A stretch of DNA of 64,000 nt, from assembly GCF_021044885.1 (NCBI RefSeq), contig NZ_JAJNOD010000003.1, forward strand, positions 124,001 to 188,000, written 5' to 3'. Shown here piece after piece: positions 26,048-33,162 of the stretch (its first letter is position 1; every line of letters starts with the position of its first letter). The position numbers and the translations under genes were made by a program. The notes under the pieces were generated by a model. It saw only the letters and a list, made by a program, of their open reading frames with translations, was not told where the DNA came from and did no database searches. The stretch is from Microbacterium nymphoidis. Lineage in GTDB: Bacteria > Actinomycetota > Actinomycetes > Actinomycetales > Microbacteriaceae.

Positions 26048-26130
26048 GGGCGAGATCGCCCACCACGCTACCGAAGCAGCCGGCACCGCCCGTCACCGTC
26101 GCACGACCACTGCGCAACGCGCGTGATGCG

Positions 26131-26168
26131 CTGAGGGCGCCGCCCGGATTCCCGGACAGCGCCCTCAG
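26131..26168. terminator. Bidirectional hairpin terminator
   Basis: A perfect 10-bp stem, CTGAGGGCGC (26131-26140) with GCGCCCTCAG (26159-26168), separates the convergent MmcQ-like and lpd genes. The 18-nt loop can form a small extra hairpin. Confidence 0.75.
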
Positions 26169-26177
26169 TGTGATCGA

Positions 26178-27578
26178 TCAGAAGTTGATCATGTGGCCGG
26201 TGAGGCCGTGGAACGTCTCCTGCAGCGCCTCCGACAGCGTCGGGTGCGTGTGCACGTTGCGCGCCAGCTCCCAGGCCGTGAGATCCCACTTCTGTGCGAG
26301 GGTGAGCTCAGGCAGAAGCTCGGAAACGTCCGGGCCGATCATGTGAGCGCCGAGGAGCTCCAGGTGCTCCGCGTCGGCGATGACCTTGACGAAACCGACG
26401 GGCTCGCCCAGGCCGTGAGCCTTGCCGTTGGCCATGAAGGGGAAGGTCGCCACCTTGATCTCGTGGCCGGCGTCCTTCGCCTGCTGCTCGGTGAGGCCGA
26501 ACGAGGCCACCTGCGGCTGGCAGAACGTGGCGCGCGGCATCATGCGGTAGTCACCGAGCGTCATGGTCTCGGCGTTGCCGATGGTCTCGGCGGCGACGAC
26601 ACCCTGGGCCTCGGCGACGTGGGCCAGCTGCAGCTTGGCGGTCACGTCACCGATCGCGTAGATGTGCGGCACATTGGTGCGCATGTGGTCGTCGATGTCG
26701 ATGGCGCCGCGGTCGGTGAGGGCGACACCGGTGTTCTCCAGGCCGTAGCCGGTGACGTTCGGGGCGAATCCGACCGACATCAGGACCTTCGATGCGTCGA
26801 TGGAGCCGGCCTGGCCGTCCTTGCCGGTGTAGGTGACCGTGACGTTGCCACCGTTGTCGGTGATCGTCTCGACCTTGGTGGAGGTGAGGATGTCGATCCC
26901 GTAGTTGCGGTACTGCTTCTGGATCTCCTTCGAGACGTCGGCGTCCTCGTTGGGGAGGGCGCGATCGAGGAACTCGATGATGGTGACCTTGGCGCCGAAG
27001 TTGGAGAGCACGTAGGCGAACTCCATGCCGATGGCACCCGCACCCACGATGACGATGGACTCAGGGACATCGCGCGTGAGGATCTGCTTCTCGTACGTGA
27101 CGACGTTCTCGCTCAGCTGCACGCCGGGCAGCAGGCGCACGGTCGAGCCGGTGGCGATGATGACGTTGTCGAACGTGACCGTCTCCTCGCCGCCCTTGCT
27201 GAGCGCGACCGAGATGGTGTTGGCATCGGTGAAGGTGCCACGGCCGTCGTACTCGGTGACCTTGTTCTTCTTCATCAGGTAGTGGATGCCCTTGACGCGG
27301 CCGTCGGCCACCTCGCGTGAGCGATCCCAGGCCACGCCGTAGTCCATGGAGATGTTCTGACCGGAGATGCCGAAGAAGTCCAGCTTGTGAGTCAGCGTGT
27401 GGGCGATCTCGGCGTTCTTCAGAAGCGACTTCGACGGGATGCACCCGACGTTGAGGCAGACGCCTCCCCAGTACTTCTCTTCGATGATCGCGGTGGACAG
27501 TCCGAGCTGAGCGCTTCGCACGGCCGCGACGTATCCGCCGGGGCCCGCGCCGAGGATGACGACGTCATAGTGAGGCAT
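26178..27578 (-). CDS. lpdA: Dihydrolipoyl dehydrogenase (E3)
   Basis: This 466-residue FAD enzyme reoxidises dihydrolipoamide in the pyruvate and 2-oxoglutarate dehydrogenase complexes. The FAD motif is [10 protein letters not shown], the redox disulfide is C41/C46 in [13 protein letters not shown], the NAD motif is [11 protein letters not shown], and the C-terminal catalytic His lies in [11 protein letters not shown]. Length is typical. TAGGCT (27590-27585 on the minus strand) lies 6 nt before the ATG, so the mRNA is probably leaderless. A TetR gene is divergent 102 nt away, but its palindromic operator lies clear of the lpd -10 box, so shared control is uncertain. Confidence 0.95.
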   Translation of the reverse strand: MPHYDVVILGAGPGGYVAAVRSAQLGLSTAIIEEKYWGGVCLNVGCIPSKSLLKNAEIAHTLTHKLDFFGISGQNISMDYGVAWDRSREVADGRVKGIHYLMKKNKVTEYDGRGTFTDANTISVALSKGGEETVTFDNVIIATGSTVRLLPGVQLSENVVTYEKQILTRDVPESIVIVGAGAIGMEFAYVLSNFGAKVTIIEFLDRALPNEDADVSKEIQKQYRNYGIDILTSTKVETITDNGGNVTVTYTGKDGQAGSIDASKVLMSVGFAPNVTGYGLENTGVALTDRGAIDIDDHMRTNVPHIYAIGDVTAKLQLAHVAEAQGVVAAETIGNAETMTLGDYRMMPRATFCQPQVASFGLTEQQAKDAGHEIKVATFPFMANGKAHGLGEPVGFVKVIADAEHLELLGAHMIGPDVSELLPELTLAQKWDLTAWELARNVHTHPTLSEALQETFHGLTGHMINF

Positions 27579-27584
27579 GCCTCC

Positions 27585-27590
27585 AGCCTA
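27585..27590 (-). promoter_or_regulatory. -10 box (TAGGCT) of lpd, leaderless geometry
   Basis: TAGGCT on the minus strand ends 6 nt before the lpd ATG. The 6-nt gap reads GGAGGC, so a Shine-Dalgarno-like run also lies directly next to the start codon. Confidence 0.5.
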
Positions 27591-27628
27591 GCGCTCCGCG
27601 GCGGGCAGTCACTCCTGTCGTGGAGGTC

Positions 27629-27665
27629 TGTCGGCTTTACGTACACTGTGTACGTATCGCCGACA
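27629..27665. promoter_or_regulatory. Large TetR-type operator palindrome
   Basis: A 37-bp palindrome centred on 27647 has a perfect core TACGTACAC-T-GTGTACGTA (27638-27656) and perfect outer arms TGTCGGC (27629-27635) and GCCGACA (27659-27665). It ends 15 nt before the ATG of the TetR gene, a position suited to autorepression. Confidence 0.75.
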
Positions 27666-27680
27666 GAGGGGGACTTCCGC

Positions 27681-28244
27681 ATGCCTCGTGCCACACGGGC
27701 CGCTGCTGAGCGGACCCGCATCTCGCTCCTGAGGACAGCCGCATCGCTTTTCGCTGAACGCGGGTTCCACGCCGTTTCAGTCGGGGACGTGGCCGGCGCG
27801 GTCGGCGTCAGCAGGGGAGCGGTCTACCACAACTGGGCCGACAAGACGGCGTTGTTCGCGGAGGTGGTCGAGCACGCTCACGCCGATGCCGCTGAGCGGG
27901 CCGCCGCCGCGGCGGACGGAGACGACCCGATCGACGTACTGGTTGCTGGTGCACTGGCCTATGTGGCGGCGTGCGCCGATGATCGCCATCGGCGCATCCT
28001 GCTGGTCGACGGCCCCGCCGTGATCGATCGTGCGCGCTGGGCCGCCCTGGAGCGCGAGTACGCGGCGTCGTTGCTGGCTGACGCCCTGGAGCTCGCTGAC
28101 GTGGACCCGATGCAGCGCCCCGCCGTGTCGCTACTGCTCGCCGGTGCCGTGCAACGAGCGGTCGTGGGCGTCGCCGAGGGGATGCCGCTGGAGGCGCTGC
28201 ACGCTCCGCTGCGGGCCATGATCGAGGCGACGGTTCGCCGCTGA
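27681..28244 (+). CDS. TetR-family transcriptional regulator
   Basis: This 187-residue TetR repressor has an N-terminal helix-turn-helix at about residues 10-55, with the landmarks LFAERGFHAVSVGDVAGAVG and GAVYHNWADKTALF. The C-terminal domain follows the pattern common in actinobacterial TetR proteins (LLVDGPAVIDRARWAALERE). The ATG at 27681 is used because the protein then begins directly with the basic N-terminal arm. A 37-bp palindrome just upstream is its likely autoregulatory site. Its other targets and ligand are unknown; lpd is divergent. Confidence 0.9.
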   Translation: MPRATRAAAERTRISLLRTAASLFAERGFHAVSVGDVAGAVGVSRGAVYHNWADKTALFAEVVEHAHADAAERAAAAADGDDPIDVLVAGALAYVAACADDRHRRILLVDGPAVIDRARWAALEREYAASLLADALELADVDPMQRPAVSLLLAGAVQRAVVGVAEGMPLEALHAPLRAMIEATVRR

Positions 28245-28404
28245 CGACAGACGACGATCGTCACGCGCCGGTCGCTGCGATATCAGACCAGGAACATTCG
28301 TACGGAACACCAACATCAGCACAGAGATGTATGGGATACCCCTCTCTCGAATTGCCTGTCCCCAACATGATTCGGATAGGCTGGTCAGACGAAGGAGGAC
28401 GAGC

Positions 28405-28890
28405 GTGTCTGCAGATGAGAACGGCCTGAGCCAGGTCCACCGCGAAGGTGACCGGTACGACCGGGGATCGGACAACACCCAGACTTTCGGTGGCCACGAT
28501 TCCGACCTGTCGTTCGTGCCCTTCGGAGCCGAGCTCACCGAGGCGGAGGTCGACGCCATCGGCGCGCTGCCGTCCGGATCCGCGATCCTGCTGGTGCGTT
28601 CCGGCCCCACGGCGGGTGCACGCTATCTGGTGGACGGTGACGTCACCACGATCGGTCGTCACCCGGAGGCGGACATCTTCTTCGACGACGTCACGGTCTC
28701 GCGCCGTCACGCCGAGATCGTGCGCAGCGGTCGCACGTTCGAGATGATCGACCAGCGCTCGCTCAACGGCACCTACCTCAACGGCGAACGCGCTGACCGC
28801 GGCGTGCTGACCAACGGCGCAGAGGTTCGCATCGGCAAGTTCCGCCTGAACTTCTTCGCCTCGCCCGCTGATCTCGGAACCGACGCCTGA
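28405..28890 (+). CDS. FHA-domain protein (GarA/OdhI-like)
   Basis: This 161-residue protein has a C-terminal forkhead-associated domain with landmarks GRHPEADIFFDDVTVSRRHA and SLNGTYLNGE. Genes of this type followed by two MerR genes are GarA/OdhI orthologues that, when unphosphorylated, bind and inhibit 2-oxoglutarate dehydrogenase. The classic ETTSVF kinase-target motif is absent; the comparable N-terminal region reads SDNTQTFGG, with two Thr residues. The GTG start at 28405 follows GAAGGAGG. The stop overlaps the next gene as TGATG. Role in 2-oxoglutarate control is inferred from synteny. Confidence 0.88.
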   Translation: MSADENGLSQVHREGDRYDRGSDNTQTFGGHDSDLSFVPFGAELTEAEVDAIGALPSGSAILLVRSGPTAGARYLVDGDVTTIGRHPEADIFFDDVTVSRRHAEIVRSGRTFEMIDQRSLNGTYLNGERADRGVLTNGAEVRIGKFRLNFFASPADLGTDA

Positions 28891-29573
28891 TGGCCGCCGC
28901 CGCCGACGCACGGGCGGCTTCCGGTTCTCTCCTCGGCATCGGGCAGGTGCTGCGGAGGCTGTCGCCGGAGTTCCCGGCACTCACCAGCTCCAAGCTTCGA
29001 TTCCTGGAGGTGCAGGGAATCGTCACGCCGGCGCGCACTCCGAAGGGGTACCGGAAGTTCTCGCCCGCCGATGTGCAGCGGCTTACACTCGCACTGACCC
29101 TGCAGCGGGATCACTACCTTCCTCTTCAGGTGATTCGCGATTACCTGGACGACATCGACGCCGGACGGGAACCGGCCATCCCGGTGCCGCTCACCATCCA
29201 CTCCACGGCTCGCCGGTACAACCGCGCGGAGCTGCTCGCCGCGAGCGGATCTGGAGCCCAGCTCCTCAACGATGCGATCAGCACCGGTCTCATCGCCGCG
29301 GGGGATTCCTACGGTGAGCAGGCGCTCACGATGCTGCGTGCCCTCGTGGCGCTGGACCAGCACGGCATCGAGCCGCGGCACGTGCGCGGTCTTCGTCAGT
29401 CCGCGGAGCGCGAGGTCGCCCTGATCGAATCCGCTCTCACTCCTCTCCTTCGCCGGACCGATGCGCCCTCGCGTGCGCGCGCCGATGAGGTTGCCCCGGA
29501 GCTCGCTGCGCGCTTGGATGAGGTGCGACAGATCTTCGTCAAGTCCGCCCTGGAGCGGATGCTCTCGTCCTGA
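28890..29573 (+). CDS. MerR-family regulator (FtsR/Rv1828-like)
   Basis: This 227-residue MerR-type regulator has a winged helix-turn-helix at about residues 14-70, with the landmarks LTSSKLRFLEVQGIVTPART and GYRKFSPADVQRL. The C-terminal half is long and lacks a cysteine metal site. By position directly after the FHA gene it corresponds to Rv1828 of M. tuberculosis and FtsR of Corynebacterium, which activate ftsZ. It overlaps the FHA gene by one base and so is translated from the same mRNA. A gene for the bifunctional nuclease that follows in mycobacteria is not present here. Confidence 0.88.
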   Translation: MAAAADARAASGSLLGIGQVLRRLSPEFPALTSSKLRFLEVQGIVTPARTPKGYRKFSPADVQRLTLALTLQRDHYLPLQVIRDYLDDIDAGREPAIPVPLTIHSTARRYNRAELLAASGSGAQLLNDAISTGLIAAGDSYGEQALTMLRALVALDQHGIEPRHVRGLRQSAEREVALIESALTPLLRRTDAPSRARADEVAPELAARLDEVRQIFVKSALERMLSS

Positions 29574-29630
29574 GAGCGACACGCCGAATCGCTCACGCGA
29601 ATGTCTCGGCGAGAGGACGACTCCTGCTCT

Positions 29631-29655
29631 AACTTTGGAGTAGAAGTTGAAAGTT
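29631..29655. promoter_or_regulatory. Inverted repeat upstream of the second MerR gene
   Basis: AACTTT (29631-29636) and AAAGTT (29650-29655) form an inverted repeat with a 13-bp spacer, and an extra GAAGTTG (29643-29649) gives a second, overlapping half-site. The element is AT-rich against a very GC-rich background and ends 21 nt before the MerR ATG, a likely operator for one of the two MerR proteins. Confidence 0.5.
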
Positions 29656-29676
29656 TCTATCAGGAGGTGCGGGCAT

Positions 29677-30216
29677 ATGCTCGACGAGGGCGACGAGGCG
29701 CAGTTCTCCGCTGAGCTTCTCTTCACCGACGGCATGCCCGAGCTCGGCAACGAGGTGGGCTACCGCGGTGCGCAGGCCGCCCGCGCCGCAGGCATCACCT
29801 ACCGTCAGCTGGACTACTGGGCCCGCACCGAGCTGGTCGAACCCACGGTGCGCGGTGCATCCGGCTCCGGTTCGCAGCGTCTCTACGGCTTCCGTGACAT
29901 CCTCGTGCTCAAGCTGGTCAAGCGCCTCCTGGACACCGGCATCTCCCTGCAGCAGATCCGCACCGCGGTCGAGCAGCTTCGCGCCCAGGGCATCCGCGAT
30001 CTCGCAGGCATCACGCTCATGAGCGATGGCGCCTCGGTCTACCTCTGCACCTCGAACGACGAGGTCATCGACCTGGTCAGTCGCGGTCAGGGCGTCTTCG
30101 GCATCGCCGTGGGCAAGGTGCTGCGTGAGGTCGAGTCCACGCTGGTGCAGTTCGATCCCACCGCTCCGGATCCGGTCGACGAGCTCGCCGCCCGCCGCGC
30201 ACGTCGTACGGCCTGA
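29677..30216 (+). CDS. MerR-family regulator (Rv1830-like)
   Basis: This 179-residue MerR-type protein has the DNA-binding segment YRGAQAARAAGITYRQLDYW (about residues 28-47) and SQRLYGFRDILVLKLVKRLL. The C-terminal region predicts no metal ligands. It is the third member of the garA-MerR-MerR arrangement conserved in actinobacteria. The ATG at 29677 is preferred because AGGAGGT lies 8 nt upstream; an upstream TTG in frame lacks this. The 103-bp gap before it holds an AT-rich inverted repeat, so it probably has its own promoter. Regulon unknown. Confidence 0.88.
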   Translation: MLDEGDEAQFSAELLFTDGMPELGNEVGYRGAQAARAAGITYRQLDYWARTELVEPTVRGASGSGSQRLYGFRDILVLKLVKRLLDTGISLQQIRTAVEQLRAQGIRDLAGITLMSDGASVYLCTSNDEVIDLVSRGQGVFGIAVGKVLREVESTLVQFDPTAPDPVDELAARRARRTA

Positions 30217-30235
30217 GCGCTCCGTCTCTGAGACG

Positions 30236-30631
30236 ATGCCCGGTCTGCATCACGTCGAGATCTGGGTGGCCGACACCGGTGACGGCCTGGACGACTGGCG
30301 GTGGTTGCTGAAAGAGCTGGGCTGGTCGCGAACGGCTGCGTGGCCGGAGGGGGAGACCTGGGCTGCCGGCGACCTGTATCTGACGTTCACCGGATCGCCG
30401 AATCTGCGTGACGTGCCCCACGATCGTCGCCGCCCCGGGCTCAACCACCTCGCGTTCCATGGCGGTGACCGGAGTGCTGTCGATCGGCTCATGACCGACG
30501 CCGTCGGCCACGGCTGGACGGCGCTGTACCACGAGCGCTACCCGCACGCCGGTGGACTCGACCACTACGCCGGATGGCTGGAGAACTCCGACGGCTTCAA
30601 GGCGGAGGTCGTCGCGCAGAGGCAGGAGTGA
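30236..30631 (+). CDS. VOC family (glyoxalase-like) protein
   Basis: This 131-residue protein matches the vicinal oxygen chelate fold. The metal-ligand pattern is MPGLHHVEIWV at the N terminus, GLNHLAFHGGD in the middle, and a Glu near the C terminus in FKAEVV. Members include glyoxalases, dioxygenases and antibiotic-binding proteins, and the substrate cannot be told from sequence. It lies 19 nt after the second MerR gene and 3 nt before the conserved unknown gene, so it may be in a small operon with them. Confidence 0.84.
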   Translation: MPGLHHVEIWVADTGDGLDDWRWLLKELGWSRTAAWPEGETWAAGDLYLTFTGSPNLRDVPHDRRRPGLNHLAFHGGDRSAVDRLMTDAVGHGWTALYHERYPHAGGLDHYAGWLENSDGFKAEVVAQRQE

Positions 30632-30634
30632 CGC

Positions 30635-31720
30635 ATGGGACTGACCCCCGAAGAACTGCTCAGCGGACCCCGTGGACGTCGGCTCTGTCTCGAACTCGCA
30701 GCGCAAGACCCCGACGTGACGAACGCGGTGTTCTGGACGTCCCACGCCCACGATGCAAGCTCCGGAGCGTCTGCGAGCTTCGGATGGGGGAGGCGCGAGC
30801 CCGACCGCGAGTTCTCACCGGAGACCGTCGCGGAACTGGTCGAGTCCGCATCGACGATGGTGACGGCGGAGACCGTCGGCCGTGCACTGGAGTACAGCGT
30901 CTGCTCCGCCCGGTACTGGCAGGAGCCGGACGGTCGCGATGTGCTCGCCGCGCAGGGGCGCATGATCGCTGCGCTGCGGCCGATGGCCGAGGCTGTCGCC
31001 GCCTGTGCGGGGATCGAGTGGTGGACATCCGCTCCCGCACACCACTGGCTCGTGGAGTATGACCCGCCGCAGGGGCTGGCGGAGCAGACAGCGCTGGATC
31101 CGGTGACCGATGTCAGCCGCGTGCGAGAGCGGATACGCGAGTGGCGGCGTGCCACCGTCACGGAGGAAGCGGTCGCGAAGCGCGACTATCCCGAAGACCC
31201 CGAGTACCCCAGAACCGGATCGTGGTGGTCGCTGGCGGGGTGGTATCGGCACACCGTCAGCCGCCTGCCTGACGCCCTCGCTCTCATGGAGGACAGCTAC
31301 GGGCCGAAGGTCGCACGCACTTTCCCGGTGCACGGCGGATCGCGCGTCCTGGAGATCCGCACCCCGGAAGACTGGGTGAAGCTGTGCCGGAATGCGTCGG
31401 TTGATGTGTCGGCTTCACGCCGTCATGACTGGTTCCGAACGACCGGACGCGCCGGGGAGTGGGTGCTGCCCGACTGGGACGCCGTGGCCGAGCAGTGGGA
31501 TGGCGTCCACCTCACGGTCGCCGCCTATCTGGCCGGGGCGGGTCGCGCGCTGGTGGTGGACGAGAGCCGCGCGTCGGTCATCGCGGGATGGGATCCCGAC
31601 ACGACGTTCTGGCTCACCAACACACTGGTGCTCGCGGATCTGCCGCCCCAGGATTGGGTTCTCGATGACGAGGGCGGGTGGCAGCCGCCGTCGCAGAACG
31701 GCGCCGGCGTGGCTTCGTGA
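30635..31720 (+). CDS. Conserved actinobacterial protein of unknown function
   Basis: This 361-residue soluble protein has no domain that I can name. Its C-terminal third has blocks that look conserved: EDWVKLCRNASVDV, SRRHDWFRTTGR and WDGVHLTVAAYLAGAG, followed by GWDPDTTFWLTN. The N terminus begins MGLTPEELLSGPRGRRLC. It is rich in Trp and in acidic residues and has no signal peptide or transmembrane segment. It starts 3 nt after the VOC gene stop. The gene faces a convergent acetyltransferase only 24 nt away, with no clear terminator between. No function is proposed. Confidence 0.8.
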   Translation: MGLTPEELLSGPRGRRLCLELAAQDPDVTNAVFWTSHAHDASSGASASFGWGRREPDREFSPETVAELVESASTMVTAETVGRALEYSVCSARYWQEPDGRDVLAAQGRMIAALRPMAEAVAACAGIEWWTSAPAHHWLVEYDPPQGLAEQTALDPVTDVSRVRERIREWRRATVTEEAVAKRDYPEDPEYPRTGSWWSLAGWYRHTVSRLPDALALMEDSYGPKVARTFPVHGGSRVLEIRTPEDWVKLCRNASVDVSASRRHDWFRTTGRAGEWVLPDWDAVAEQWDGVHLTVAAYLAGAGRALVVDESRASVIAGWDPDTTFWLTNTLVLADLPPQDWVLDDEGGWQPPSQNGAGVAS

Positions 31721-31744
31721 CGAATTGTGACGGTGACGGTTCGG

Positions 31745-32275
31745 TTACGATTGCGCCGATTCACGCCCGCGCACCCGCGTGAACAGGATGTGGTCCTGGC
31801 GCCGACCGGCGATCTCCAGGTACGCGGGGGACAGCCCGATGCGCTGGAAACCGTTCTTCTCGAGCACGCGCTGCGAGCGAAGGTTGCCGACCAGGGTGGC
31901 CGCATCAACGCGGTGCAGATCGAGCACGTCGAACGCGTACGCGACCGATGCCGCGACGGCCGCCGTGGCGAGTCCCTGCCCGTTGTGCCGCTGGTCCACC
32001 CAGTAACCCAGCGAGGCCGATTGGGCGACGCCACGCTGGATCGAACTCAGCGTGATCCGGCCCGACACCTCGCCGTCGTCGTCCAGGATCACGAACGGGA
32101 CGGCATCGGTCTGATCAAGCAGCGCCGCGATCGCGATGCGCTGGCGGCGAGGTGTTGCCCAGTCCGCTGAACGCGACGGCTCGAACGGTGCAAGAAAATC
32201 GGCGTTGGAAAAGACGAGGTCGGCGAGCGTTTCCGCATCGCCGACCTCGATGAGTCGAATGACCGCGCCGCTCAC
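31745..32275 (-). CDS. GNAT-family N-acetyltransferase (RimJ/RimL-like)
   Basis: This 176-residue enzyme belongs to the RimJ/RimL branch of the GNAT superfamily, which acetylates N-terminal amines of ribosomal proteins or small molecules. The acetyl-CoA-binding segment is DQRHNGQGLATAAVAA, preceded by the SLGYWV strand and followed by LDLHRVDAATLVGNLRSQRV. The GTG start at 32275 overlaps the stop of the upstream ParA-like gene as GTGA, which supports co-translation. The much longer in-frame reading runs antisense to other genes and is rejected. The acceptor substrate is unknown. Confidence 0.88.
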   Translation of the reverse strand: MSGAVIRLIEVGDAETLADLVFSNADFLAPFEPSRSADWATPRRQRIAIAALLDQTDAVPFVILDDDGEVSGRITLSSIQRGVAQSASLGYWVDQRHNGQGLATAAVAASVAYAFDVLDLHRVDAATLVGNLRSQRVLEKNGFQRIGLSPAYLEIAGRRQDHILFTRVRGRESAQS

Positions 32276-33090
32276 GCGGACGAAGCCGCCTCTTCGCCGG
32301 GGGCAGCGATCCGCCCCGATCGCATGATGCGATCCAGCAGGGCGTCGAAATCCGCGGCGAGTTCCTGGGCCGAGTCGCCGGGCCAGATGTGCAGGGGCTT
32401 GGCGGCACCCTGCGCCTGCTGCAGCGACGTGCGCTCCGGGAGCTGGGGGGACAGCACCAGCGGGCCGAACATGTCGCGCAGTTCCTTGATGCGGAACTGG
32501 TGTTCGATCGACTGGGGGCGCACGCGGTTGACCACGATTCCGAGCGGCTGCAGACGTGGCGACAGTCCGCGGCGGATCTCCTCGATGGCGCGCAGTGCAC
32601 GGTCTGCGGCCGCGACAGAGAAGAGGCCGGGCTCGGTCACGACGATCACGCGGTCGGATGCCGCCCACGCGGTACGGGTGAGGGCGTTCAGCGAGGGCGC
32701 GCAGTCGATGAGGACCAGGTCGTAGTCCGCCTCGATCGTCGCCAAGGCCTCCTCGAGCTTCCAGACGTCGCGCACGCTCGGGTGCGGGCCGTCGAAGTTG
32801 ATCGCTGACGGGCTGCCGATCAGGACATCGATCGTTCCGGGGTGAACCTTCGCCCAACCCGAGGACGTGATGGCCTGACGGACCGTCTTCTCCTTCGGGT
32901 TGGCGAGGACATCGGCGATGTTCAACCGCCCGGCCACCTGGATATCCATCCCCGTAGAGACGTCGGACTGCGGGTCGAGATCCACGACGAGTGTGCGGAT
33001 GCCGCGCGCGAATGCCGCGGAGGCAAGTCCGAGAGTCACTGTCGTCTTGCCGACTCCGCCTTTCAAAGAGCTGACGCTGAGTACGTGCAC
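32272..33090 (-). CDS. ParA/Soj-family ATPase
   Basis: This 272-residue protein is a ParA-type ATPase. The deviant Walker A motif is KGGVGKTT (about residues 10-17), the switch I region includes DLDPQSDVSTGM, and Walker B is VLIDCAPS. It is not next to a ParB gene, so it is an orphan ParA rather than the main chromosome partition protein. The GTG start at 33090 places the Walker A motif at its normal distance from the N terminus. It is divergent from pyc (72 nt between starts) and overlaps the acetyltransferase gene. A role in protein positioning is possible but unproved. Confidence 0.88.
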   Translation of the reverse strand: MHVLSVSSLKGGVGKTTVTLGLASAAFARGIRTLVVDLDPQSDVSTGMDIQVAGRLNIADVLANPKEKTVRQAITSSGWAKVHPGTIDVLIGSPSAINFDGPHPSVRDVWKLEEALATIEADYDLVLIDCAPSLNALTRTAWAASDRVIVVTEPGLFSVAAADRALRAIEEIRRGLSPRLQPLGIVVNRVRPQSIEHQFRIKELRDMFGPLVLSPQLPERTSLQQAQGAAKPLHIWPGDSAQELAADFDALLDRIMRSGRIAAPGEEAASSA

Positions 33091-33162
33091 AATCAACCAC
33101 GTTACCGTCCCGTAGGGTGGAAGGGCTATTCCCCCACACGTCTCACAGAAGACAGAGGTGTC

